From: Trichoplax sp. H2
Taxonomy: Eukaryota; Placozoa; Uniplacotomia; Trichoplacea
DNA: 64,000 bases
Reading direction: 5' to 3'
Assembly: GCA_003344405.1 (NCBI GenBank)
Contig: NOWV01000244.1
Coordinates: forward strand, 1-64,000
This document shows positions 1 through 10,889 of this stretch, one piece after another. The translations under genes were made by a program, and so were the position numbers. The notes beneath the pieces were generated by a model that made no database searches, had not been told where the DNA came from, and saw only the letters and a program-made list of their open reading frames with translations. Numbering within the stretch: the stretch's first letter is position 1; every line of letters starts with the position of its first letter.

Positions 1-271
1 GCTAAATCTAGTGCAATTAATTTTAAAACAGACAACTTTTAACCGAAGAAAGTAAATGTACAATTGTAATAAACAGTGGATATGGCTAATGTTGAATACC
101 AAAGATTGTATAGAACAAGTTTATAAAAATAGGAATCTAATTTCCAGCTTAAAATCAATCTAGCCTGTACAGAATTATTAAACAGCAGATAAACAGCATA
201 AAAGCGAACGTTTTACGGACAACAAACATTTCACACTACAGTTTTATTTAAAATACAGAAATGGACATATT

Positions 272-3200
272 TCAAGACTGTCTAACTAAGCTATCCGTAA
301 TTGGTGGTTGATTATTTTCACGTGCAGGATCTTGTAAACGGTGAATTCTGATGTTTCCCTTATACCTTAATCTGCTAAAGATCGGTATGTAAAGGTAGAA
401 GTTAGGTTAGAATTTTCTTTTACGTAATTAGTTTACCTGCGTAAACCATACCAATGAGTATCTGGCACAACGCTGATATGATTCCCTCACCTCATGTTCT
501 GTGGAGATAGAAATATAAACTGGCGACGTTCTCTTGACGTGGCTAATTGTAGCAAAGTATCCATGCACAAATCTCGATTGACCATGTCCTGTATAAATAG
601 GGTAACGACTTTAAATTACGGCCATAAACTTCATAATGAAAGTTTTTATAAAAATATAGTTTTATTTACTTAGGAGAGTTAATCTACAAGTCAACAACAA
701 CATACCATAGAAACGTCAAATTCATCGAAACATTGTAAAGGTGAATCCGTTGGTTCCCAAAGCGCGACGATAAAAGCAATAGTTGAAAATGATCGTTCAC
801 CACATGACAATGAACCGGTGCCAGAGGTTTTTGCATTGGCAGATATCTTAACCTAAAAGTTTACGTGTTAATGAATCACAATCCAAAATGGCTATTCCTG
901 AACTACACTACTATAATTATAACATACATCTAAAGACATCTTTTTTTCGTTATGATCAATCAGCATAGTACCAAGATATCCTCTTTTTGCCAACGCTATA
1001 CGAAATGTAGTGATAATTCGTTCAGTTAAAATTTTTAGCATTCCTGTAAATAGCTTGTGTCGCTTCTTTAATTGATTGTTCAGTTGCTATCCGAAAGAAA
1101 TCATCGATACAGAAACAGGTACATATTAAGAAACTAAATCTTTATCCATCAATAAGTAACATAGCTTGACAACAGTATAAAATCTTGGTAACTATTGATC
1201 TTTACTTACTATCCGAAAAAAATCATCAACATAGAAATATGTATATAATAAGAAACTAAAACTAACATCAATCAGTAAGAAGTACAGCTTGACAACATTA
1301 TAAAATCTTATAAATTAAATGCAAGAATATTGCTGTATCAGCTACTCCGTTCGATAGACAATAACTTTTAGTACGGTAATGCTTGTAGTAATAGCATTTG
1401 CGTCATGACCAATTTCAATCGCACATAGAGCTACTAGCTTTGATGAGGTAAACCTATACCATTTCTCGTAGCTCCAAAAGCGATAGTGCCATCAACATAG
1501 ACAAATTATCCTTATCTTTGGTGTAAAAGTGAATTACCTTAGATGTACTATCAAGTATAGTATGGTGACCGCATTGTTCATCATACATTTTCTTTGCAGT
1601 AACGTAAGCGGCCAGAATTTCTTCACGAGTACCAGTTTCTTTTTCATGGTCAATTAAACGTTTTTTCTTTGCCTTAATTTGTTTATTCAATGTTGAAATA
1701 TCTAAACTGGAGTTACATCGCGTTGGAGATAACTTGAAAGCGGTTTCCTTGTACGCCTATATGTGGTAATGAAAGTACATTAGCCCAATTGAATGGATTG
1801 AATCACTGAAGTGATATATAATTTATAGACATATCTTACCTCTACGGTGTTTTCTTGATAAGAAATAGTTTGTAATTTTTCATTTTTCTTACGATGCAAT
1901 TGATCAATTTTTGATTGCAATTCATTCCATTGACTATCATAACTCCTGTATTTTACTTCAATTTCTTTACGTTTTTCCTAATTAGAAATGATTAATAATC
2001 GTTGCATAAGGGCTGTACACTGTACAGTATAGAAATAGAGTTAACCCCCAAAATTGCATACTTTAAGCAGTTTCATATCTTCCACAATCTTTTGTATCCC
2101 ATTTTCGAGGTCATTTATCTGATCTTCCAATGTTGTAGCTTTTGTGGCTACGTTGCGATATGATACCACGAGTTTTTCTAACTAATAATCGAAATTGCTA
2201 TATCAAATTAGTGGTAACATGACATTGTAGAAATAGTAAACTAGAGTTGAGACAGTAACAAGAAATTTATAATAAATTTGAACCTCTTCTTTATCTTTCT
2301 CAATTTCTTCCTCTCTGTCATGTAATTCAGTTTCCTATATATTAGGATTAGAAATTGTAGGACTGATAAAAGAGTTTGTAATTTCCTTGTACTTTACTAA
2401 ATTGTTGTTGGACTTAGATGTTGTCTTACCAATGCTGTCAAATCAGAGGCTTTGACCTCAAACGATTGCAACTCTTGGATTTCCTGTAAGAAATAATATT
2501 AAGTCAGCCTTTATTAATTGCTACCATTACCTGTCATAAATTATGAGTCATATTTATTTACATTCTTTAGTGAATTCATTCGGTCTTGATGATAGCTAAT
2601 TGATTGGCGTATTGAATTATAGTCCGTCTGTGTTATCATCCCAATATCGATTAGTAAATGTAACTAAACTTCAAAATATTATTCTTGTATATATATACTG
2701 TGATAAATACAAGTATAATTTAAGACCTTAATTTTATCTAAATTCCTCTGAATTGATGTCATTTGAGCACTAGCNNNNNNNNNNNNNNNNNNNNAGAAAT
2801 AGTAAACTAGAGTTGAGACAGTAACAAGAAATTTATAATAAATTTGAACCTCTTCTTTATCTTTCTCAATTTCTTCCTCTCTGTCATGTAATTCCGTTTC
2901 CTATATATTAGGATTAGAAATTGTAGGACTGATAAAAGAGTTTGTAATTTCCTTGTACTTTACTAAATTGTTGTTGGACTTAGATGTTGTCTTACCAATG
3001 CTGTCAAATCAGAGGCTTTGACCTCAAACGATTGCAACTCTTGGATTTCCTGTAAGAAATAATATTAAGTCAGCCTTTATTAATTGCTACCATTACCTGT
3101 CATAAATTATGAGTCATATTTATTTACATTCTTTAGTGAATTCATTCGGTCTTGATGATAGCTAATTGATTGGCGTATTGAATTATAGTCCGTCTGTGTT

Positions 3201-6200
3201 ATCATCCCAATATCGATTAGTAAATGTAATTAAACTTCAAAATATTATTCTTGTATATATATACTGTGATAAATACAAGTATAATTTAAGACCTTAATTT
3301 TATCTAAATTCCTCTGAATTGATGTCATATGAGTATTAGTGTTGCGAATGTCATTGTTGCAATTTTCAAAAAGCGATTTTCTACGTCTATTAAATAAAGA
3401 ACGTTTATTAATCTCACGTCGACTGCCATCATTAAACATCAACAACATCCTCTATCATAGTGTGATAACATCCATCTACACTTTTACAATGATAAAAATT
3501 TGTAATCATCGACTGATCTATCCGTACCTTATTTCTTCTGTTACATTTCGTACAAAATAATGAACTCCACGCCGAAAATTGGAATAATATCTGAAGTTAG
3601 CGCCGCCATAAAGATGGTCACCATTGATTATATAGGCCTGCGTATTAAGACAACGTACATCCTAAGCACGTAGAAACAATCACTTTGAAATTTTAATAGT
3701 TTCACTACAGTTTACAATACCTCTCTGACATTTCCAGGAACATTTCTACCTGTCAAAAAATTTATAGCTTCTTCTCGATGTTCGATAAGTAAAATGTTTT
3801 CGATTCCTTTCTATAACGTAGAAAAGTGATAATGTATTCAATCGAACTTACACTAAATTCATTTAATTTACAAATTCAAACAGCTTGCAGCATTACCTGA
3901 TCAATAAAGCAATTTATAACATTGCTATTATTGATATCTAACGATTCTAAAACAGTTGGGTACTGACACCGCTGGACATTAAGAAATACATGTATCGTCA
4001 ATAGTAGTTTCATGTTTGACAACTACTTTATCAGGCCATTAATATCGTTATCAGAAATATCAGTGTTTCTTACAAATTTGGGAATATCATGTGGCTTATC
4101 CTATTAATATCAACAACGATAAACGAAATCAGTCACGATGATTTATCCATTAGCAATCGAGTAGTGCTAACTGTTAAATATATTTACACATTTACCAAAA
4201 ATTTACTGACAACAACAGTTGGCATTCTAGGGATTCTCATGAGGCGGCATATGTCTATTAGAATATCTTTATCGTGATGATCATGACAGTGAAATGATCT
4301 TAGTAGATCACCCAAGCAATTCTCAATTGCAACTGCCCATTTCTGATCTTTCAAGGTAACATTTTGTCCTAGCATAAAATATCGATCGACATGATAAATA
4401 TTCTTCAAACAGAGTCAAACCATAAACTACAGGTATATAATCACGCAAAGCTGATGGTGTAGTCTTATCAATTATAAACCTAATGGTCCAAGAGGGAACT
4501 TATGAAATCGTCGTCTCTGATGGGCCTCTTGTACACGCCTGACCAGCTCTGGCATGTAATGCCCATACACTTCTAGCCGATTTTGACTAGAAGCCTCTAA
4601 TCGCTTAATCTCATCTTCTAAGTTGCGCTTTGTTTTCTCATTATAAAAAATCTTCGGTCTAGGCAGGTGAAAGATGATAAACGTTAAAATCGCTGTAAAA
4701 GTATGATTCAACATAGATCAGAATGAACCTCAATTCTTGTAAGTCGGTTTCTTCCTTCTTACGACTATATTCTAGCTGTGCTTTAGAATCAGTAGCTTTC
4801 GACAATGTTGATTGAAGTCTATCTAACTCTTCGTTTAGCGATGTAATTTTACTCTCACGGGTTAGCCGCGCTTGTGTACCTTCATCTCTATAACAGTAAT
4901 TGGTGAACGGTAAAGTATTAGACAATACTAACCATGTCAGCGAGGTTTCTAATTAAAAACTAAAGAATTCCTTGTATAACCTTTCCATAATTTCATCAAT
5001 CTTTTTTTGAAGCATATCTCGATCGTTTTCAGCATGATTTATTGAACGCTTGACCTCTTGACATTTTCTCTATACAGAATGGAATAAGGTGTTTAAAGAT
5101 AACAGAATTACCATGATTAAGAATTTTTAAAAGCTTTTATCGAAGGTTGTATTAAAGATGAATACGCTTCAAATAAAAAAGTGAGCTGTGGTGAAACCAT
5201 TACATTGCACGATAACTTTTCATCTTGACAGGACTTTTTTTCTGTATCTAAGCTGGCTTTCTTTACTTGAAGGTTATGCAGCTTGTCAGTCAGCTTTGTA
5301 ATTTCTAACTCTACATCTTTCCTTGATTCACTTAGCTTTTCTTTATCTTCCTAGATTTTAACGATGAATAAAGTAAAATTAATAGAGCTAGAATAAGTTG
5401 CTTGAAATGAGATTTTCTTACTAACATTGATCGTGCTCTGTCTCTGTTTTACTTTTGCTATACTCTTTTCAATCTGGGTTACTGCATCCTTAAATTGCTG
5501 CAATTTCTAAAGAAAGAAAGGCAAATTTTACTAAGTTATAATGATGAAACTATACCGTGTCCGCTTTAGGAGTAAATTTTAACGCTTGCCTCTTCTTCAA
5601 TGCGAACGTACGCCCATGCAAGTGATACTTTGAGTTGTTGCAAGTCGTTCTCTATCTTCTCCAAGTGATCAAGGAACCTCAATCTTGAGCGATGATGCTC
5701 CACAACTTGTTTCTGCTCTTCTATGATCTGTCAAAATAGCCATTGTCGTTTACAAAATCGTTATAATAGAAAATTATTACTTTCTAATACGACTATAGTC
5801 TACTTAGAGTTACTAATATTTTCCATTTCACGATGGAAAGCGTTACTCACTTTTTCTTTCTTATTAACAGCAGCTATTAAGTATTGCTGAGCATCAGAAG
5901 CACAGATAAGGTTGTTATATATTTGATCCAGCTGAGTGGCTTTAAAAAAAAACTATTTTAAGATTAAAAAGTGTATTAGAATAAATGTTTAACGGGAAAG
6001 AAATGATGTTCTACAAAGGGGAGAAGGATTTTTAGGATTAGAGAAAAAGATTATGGAGAAAGTAAGAATGATATGCACATCAAGAATGGAATCATTCTGG
6101 TGAACGTACTTGATATTTTTTAGCTTCATTTTGAGATCCTAAAAATTCTCGGCTAGCATCTTGCGTAAGGAAGCTAGCTGGATTATCAATTTGTATATTA

Positions 6201-9200
6201 TAATGTTCCAATATATTTTGAAGTTCTTTATTAGATTTGGCGATAATTTCACCTAATTGAGGAAGAAAGGATGGAAATTTGGAAATGTCACCAAATCAAT
6301 ATAATAAGATATGATCTAATTCATTCATGAAGGTCAGAAGCAATCGTGATCTAACCTTCTGCAGACTTAAGCTTGTACGTGGAATGGCCATCATTCCAAA
6401 TATGCCTTTCAAGGAAAATATTTGGACCAAAATCTACCGCGCGATATGCATCGGGGCCGTTGTTTGCTAAAGTTATTATAATCCGAGCGTAACTACGACA
6501 AAGAATTCAAATAATATCGATGCATTTCAACTGTTGAGCAATTTCTTTACTATGTAAAAATATATTTCAAATGAGAATATCCGTATTTTAGACCGATATC
6601 CAGTAGTATGCAATGGATAAAAAGTACAATATTAGATATTGTAAGTATTCCTTTGCGAAATTATCCCTTTATGCATAGTTCCAGTATGATTAACTATAAT
6701 GACGACAACAAATAATGTAAGTATTCTTTCGCGAAACTTTCCCTTTTTGCATCATTTTGCATGACTGATTTATGTATCACCAGTAATTTAAAGCGATATC
6801 CAGTTGTATATCAATGGATAAAAAGTACTATCAATACCACTGTTCTTGTCAACAACAGATAATGTGAGTATTCCTCGGCGAAACCTCCCTTTATGCATAA
6901 TCCTTGTATGATTGATTTATGCATCGTTGGTAATTTTACAGCGATATGTAATTGTATGAAATGGATGAAAGTACTGTCTATCCAAGGTTGTTATTGACAA
7001 CAACAGATTATGTAAGTATTCCGTTTGTGAAAGTTTCCCCTTCGTACGTGATTAATTTACGCTTTATGTCGTTATCACTGGTAATTTTAGACCGATATGC
7101 AGTTGTATGCAATGGAAGGAAAGGATGATTTTAAAAGCGATATCTAGCTGTATGCAATGGATGAAAAGTACTATCTATTCGAGACTGTTATAGTCAACAA
7201 CAGATTATGTAAGTATTGCTTCTCGAAACTTTTTCTGAAGTATAATCCTTGTATAATTGATCTAGGTATTACATAGTTATCACTGGTAATTTTAGATCGA
7301 TATCCAGTTGTATGCAATGGATAGAAATTCTACATTCCCTATTGATATTGACAACAGGTTGTTAGTATTCCTTGGTGAAACTTTCCCTTTATACATAATC
7401 TTGCATGAGTGATTGAGGTATTCCAAACGCGTAGTTATCCCTGGTAATTTTAGGCTGATATCCAGTTGTATGTAATGGATAGAAACTGTTCATCCAAGAT
7501 TGACATTGACAACAACAGATTATGTAAGTATTCCTTTGTCAAACTTTCCCTTTTATATGCGATAGTTTTGTATGATTGATTATATATGACTGTTAATTTA
7601 AGACCGATATCCAATTGTACGCTATGGATGAAAAGCACTCTGTATCCGAGATTGCTGTTAACAACTATAGATTATATAAGTATTCCTTTGCGAAAACTTG
7701 ATGTATGATTGATTTATGTATTGCATACAGTTGTATGCAATGGATGAAAAGTACTACCTATCCAAGATTGTTAGTAACAAGAACAGATCATCAAAGTATT
7801 CCTCGGCGAAATTTTCTTTTCATGTAAAGGAGCCCTTTGCATGCTTGATCTTTTTTTTTATTAATACGTCTTTCTCTCCTTCACGATATCAAATAACCAT
7901 CATCTATTTGGATATACTCGGCCAATGTTGTAAGGATTTGAAGACGTTGAGTACAGTAGGAAATAAGGACTTTTAAAAGGTGCCTGGTAGGCAACAAGCG
8001 TAGTTTAACGGGTAGAGCAACTCAATCATTTCTTGATCTATTTTGCGAGCAAGACTGGCATGGACGGGAAAACAGTTTCAGTAGCTAGTATTCGGTGATG
8101 GGATAGTGGTCGATTTACTGAACTACGATGTAGGTAAGACTGGATTAAAACCAATGTACTCAGATCAAATAATGTGCTATTCAAACTGACACTATTGGCA
8201 ACATCGATTACAATCATCGGACATGTTGTCCAAATTAATATAGCGCATTGGTGGCAAAATAGTTATCAAAGAATGTTGACTAATAACGTAGCAATGCAAC
8301 CTACATACGCTAGCCAGAAGATATTAATGCGAATTCCTATGCTAAGACGATACTACTGTATCTTTTCCAGCTGTGGATACACTAGGGTGCCCATTCAATG
8401 GATTATTTTGGAGATCATTTTACGCTTGTTGATGAAAATCGTTACTCGAATCTAGCTTAGTAACAGTATGGAACTATTTTTACTAGCAAGATGATACATG
8501 TTGAGTCAATGGGCTTATTTTGGTTAGGTTGATGAAACTAATTTTGTTTAACGGCAGAGCGTAAACCTTCCGATCACTGTATGAATAAAATGATGGAAAG
8601 AAGAACTGCTGCCAATGCAAAAGGGCTTTACAACTTGAGAGTCAAGATGGCTGACATTGGATTTGCCTAAGCTTATCACTATAGGCCATTGAAATGCCAA
8701 GAAGATGGCACGAACTTGCCAGCAAATAGTAAAATACTTACTTGGAGCCTTTTTTAATGAATTCCTTCAAGGAAGAAGCTCGATTGGTAACGCTAGAACG
8801 TCCACCTAAGCAAATGATGATACCAGTCATGATTGCACTTTTACCACCTAGATTGAAGATTAAACTATTTTATTGACATGACAGCCATGATAAAATTGAA
8901 TTGAATGTTATCGTAGTTCAATTGTTGCTAAGGTTAGGCTAAGAAAGGATCAAGCTTAGCAACAATCTATATTTGCTATAGTAGATACTTACTTCCATTT
9001 CTGCCAATGACGAAATTGACATTTTCTCCTAATGTCACGGTCAGATTGGAATGGCACATAAAATTAATCAATTGGATCTGTAGGATTATACCGCTTGTCT
9101 TTTGATCATCGCTTTGTGAATTATTGCTTTCTATCTGCAATTGGCAAGACCATGTAAGAAAAAATAATGTGTTAGTTCATTATAGAGTCGTTTGCTGTCA

Positions 9201-9850
9201 GTCAGCAATTTTCAAGACAAGGTAGTACGTTAAAGGTAGAAAAATGGAAGTTAGACTGATTGTGATGGAGTGCGGAGCGATGTAGGTGGAGAAGACGACT
9301 GGCACATTGGACAGTGTTGATGATGAAGAAATGTGGCGTCATAATTGTTTGTAGGAGGTTGGTAGCCTAAATAAAGGATGGTCATCGAAAGACGTTCAAC
9401 TTTGAGGTCTAAAGTAGTCAACCTATTAGCGCAGAAAGATGAAGCTGCATTGTACAGTATTGATGTTGAAGAACCGCCATGATTGAATGTGTTTATCATG
9501 TATCCTATAGTCTAATACTAAGAAATGCAGCTATCGCTTCCTCGATCCTTGCACCCTAATGTCTGATTGAATGTGATCATTACCTGATCGTCGTCCAAGG
9601 CTTGTTCATCATGATAATCATGATCGGCCTTTTGTTGGCTGTCTTGTGATTCTTCAACACGACGTTTTTGAGGAAGTGTATTACTACTGACAATGATACA
9701 ATCATCTTCATCATCGATCCATCGTTTATGATCGGCATTTTGTTGGCTGTCTTGTGATTCTTCAACACGACGTTTTTTAGGTAGTGTATTACTACTGACA
9801 ATGATACAATCATCTTCATCATCGATCCATCGTTTATGTCTGTCAGCCAT
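272..9850 (-). CDS. SMC6: SMC6, structural maintenance of chromosomes 6 (28 exons)
   Basis: Long ATPase arm of the SMC5/6 complex, which acts in the nucleus in DNA repair and replication-fork stability. Exons on the minus strand: 9850-9584, 9134-8993, 8847-8742, 6492-6356, 6252-6110, 5952-5851, 5727-5584, 5506-5426, 5350-5204, 5069-4981, 4887-4729, 4658-4480, 4368-4196, 4100-4074, 3971-3897, 3810-3721, 3637-3545, 3451-3293, 3193-3128, 3049-2996, 2900-2850, 2181-2062, 1977-1840, 1756-1538, 1086-928, 852-706, 588-491, 371-272. They join in frame to about 1154 aa (human about 1091). Walker A GRNGSGKS is near residues 133-140, followed by coiled coil, a hinge near 550-720 ([16 protein letters not shown]), coiled coil, signature LSCGERS near 1055-1061 and Walker B LQCFDEFD near 1079-1086. 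The signature has Cys where LSGGE is usual. Exons at 2627-2562, 2483-2430 and 2334-2284 are duplicates of those at 3193-2850 and are left out. An AATAAA signal lies at 243-248. Identity is certain; the donors at 5425 and 1537 are less so. Confidence 0.95.
1088..1320. repeat. Two-copy ~122 bp repeat in an SMC6 intron
   Basis: The segment starting CTATCCGAAAGAAATCATCG at 1087 recurs at about 1209 with point changes and continues through AAGAAACTAAA and AGCTTGACAACA in both copies. The repeat begins exactly at the splice acceptor used for the exon at 928-1086, so the second copy carries a decoy acceptor (minus-strand CGGATAG). Confidence 0.75.
2229..3340. repeat. Near-identical ~546 bp block on both sides of an N gap
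   Basis: Bases 2229-2774 recur at 2795-3340 with only a handful of differences (one C/A near 2329/2895, one C/T near 2658/3224, several in the last 12 bases). Each copy holds the same three small SMC6 coiled-coil exons plus part of the next one. The copies are separated only by 20 Ns, so this looks like two haplotypes or an unresolved overlap placed in series, not a biological duplication. Confidence 0.85.
2775..2794. other. Assembly gap (20 N)
   Basis: Twenty Ns inside SMC6, between the two copies of the duplicated block. A gap of fixed round length usually marks a scaffold join of unknown size. Confidence 1.
6550..7840. repeat. Minisatellite in SMC6 intron 3, about nine copies
   Basis: The 2.25 kb intron between exons at 8742 and 6492 holds about nine diverged copies of a unit containing GATATCCAGTTGTATGCAATG, then ATGAAAAGTACTATCTATCC, a GACAACAACAGATTATGTAAG segment, and GTATTCCTTTGCGAAACTTTC. 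The AATGGAT anchor occurs near 6612, 6813, 6961, 7110, 7157, 7318, 7476, 7624 and 7740, so spacing varies from about 45 to 200 bp. Nothing in it looks coding. Confidence 0.85.
9623..9838 (-). repeat. Two 36-codon tandem repeats in SMC6 exon 1
   Basis: Residues 5-40 and 41-76 of the SMC6 model are near-identical (108 bp period; differences include K/Q before KRRV and N/K after QQ). Each unit carries an acidic-hydrophobic core [11 protein letters not shown] followed by LP(K/Q)KRRVEES. The first resembles a SUMO-interacting motif and the second a short basic nuclear-localisation motif. Human SMC6 has no such doubled module, as far as I recall. Confidence 0.9.
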
Positions 9851-10889
9851 GTTGAATCTTCATCAATTGCATAACGAAAAGTAGGCTAGCCCACCATCAG
9901 GCAAGATGGGAGTTTTCGATTTGAGGCGAAAGTAGCGTGCCCAACTGCGCATGTACCCTGTATTGATGGGCGTAAACCACCTGTATCTTCCCCGCCCGGT
10001 TAGGATGACAGAGGGCCTTTGGTAACCCCTTGCGGTATACAGTACATACAGTGTACGTATACTGTCATCGACCGTGTCCCATTTTGATGCAGGGATTACT
10101 ATAGAAAAAATTCGACCCCCCCCCCCCCCCCNNNNNNNNNNNNNNNNNNNNCCACCCAGGGTGTACGTTATCTGATCCATGTTGATAGGCCTCCCATAAA
10201 CGGTCGGTCGTTTGAAGTTGGCGGTCTAGTCGTTTACCAGACTGATATTTCATCGATAGTGTGGACTAGTCCGAAAGGTCTGGTATCCGATACGATACTG
10301 TATCACCTACAGTACTTAGAGTAGGTATCCAGTACAGTACTTTAGAGTCGATATACTGTACACTGTACAGTACTGCAGACTCTACTGCGCAAATTTACTG
10401 CGCACAGTGCAAGAGGCGATAGAAGGAAAGACGGACTGCCAACGGCTGGTCAACTAGCTAACAACGGTATGGCTGACTGTTTTACTGGTCATTTCAACTC
10501 AATGGTATCTCTGAAATGATACACTGTACTGTCCGTGATTGCTATCCAAACGAGCTACGAGCTTGCTGACGAAAGGGTAGTATAGTAGACGGTTTCAGTC
10601 ATAGCGTCTAGCAGAATGACCAGAAAAATGGTCAACCTTGCGGGTATTTTGCTGGCCAAGGTTTGTTGCCGATCTCTATTTCCCTTTAGCACTTCCTCAG
10701 GCTGAGATTGCTGCTGGAATTGAGCTGCTGGCTAAAATTGCTTTAGCCCTACCAATCGAGTGGGTTGAATTGGAGCTTGGCTGAAGTGATTTCCATTTTG
10801 GATGTTTGCAATCCCTACTGGCCATTTCGGTCATCCTTCGGCACTGTAGTAGCAACAACATACTGGTCCTGCAATCTAGCAACATCACC
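9851..10889. other. Divergent promoter region with poly-C tract and gap
   Basis: This 1.04 kb lies between the divergent starts of SMC6 and the FIH-like gene and presumably holds both promoters. It contains a 16-C run (10116-10131) running straight into a 20-N gap and a cluster of GTAC-type palindromes (about 10310-10380). No coding exon was recognised. Open frames that cross the N run are not real. Confidence 0.7.
10132..10151. other. Assembly gap (20 N) after a C homopolymer
   Basis: Twenty Ns directly follow a 16-base C run. Sequencing or assembly probably broke at the homopolymer, so the true tract may be longer. Confidence 1.

Noticed and set aside
7985-8060. tRNA-like start (TAGTTTAACGGGTAGAGCAA)
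   Set aside because: It resembles a tRNA D-arm, but I could not fold an acceptor stem or T-arm around it.
9251-9499. 82-codon minus-strand frame between SMC6 exons 1 and 2
   Set aside because: Exon 1 (9584) and exon 2 (9134) join directly in phase to give a normal SMC6 N terminus, so this is intron.
9863-10253. Minus-strand frames crossing the N gap
   Set aside because: They contain undefined residues and poly-Gly from the C homopolymer and match nothing.
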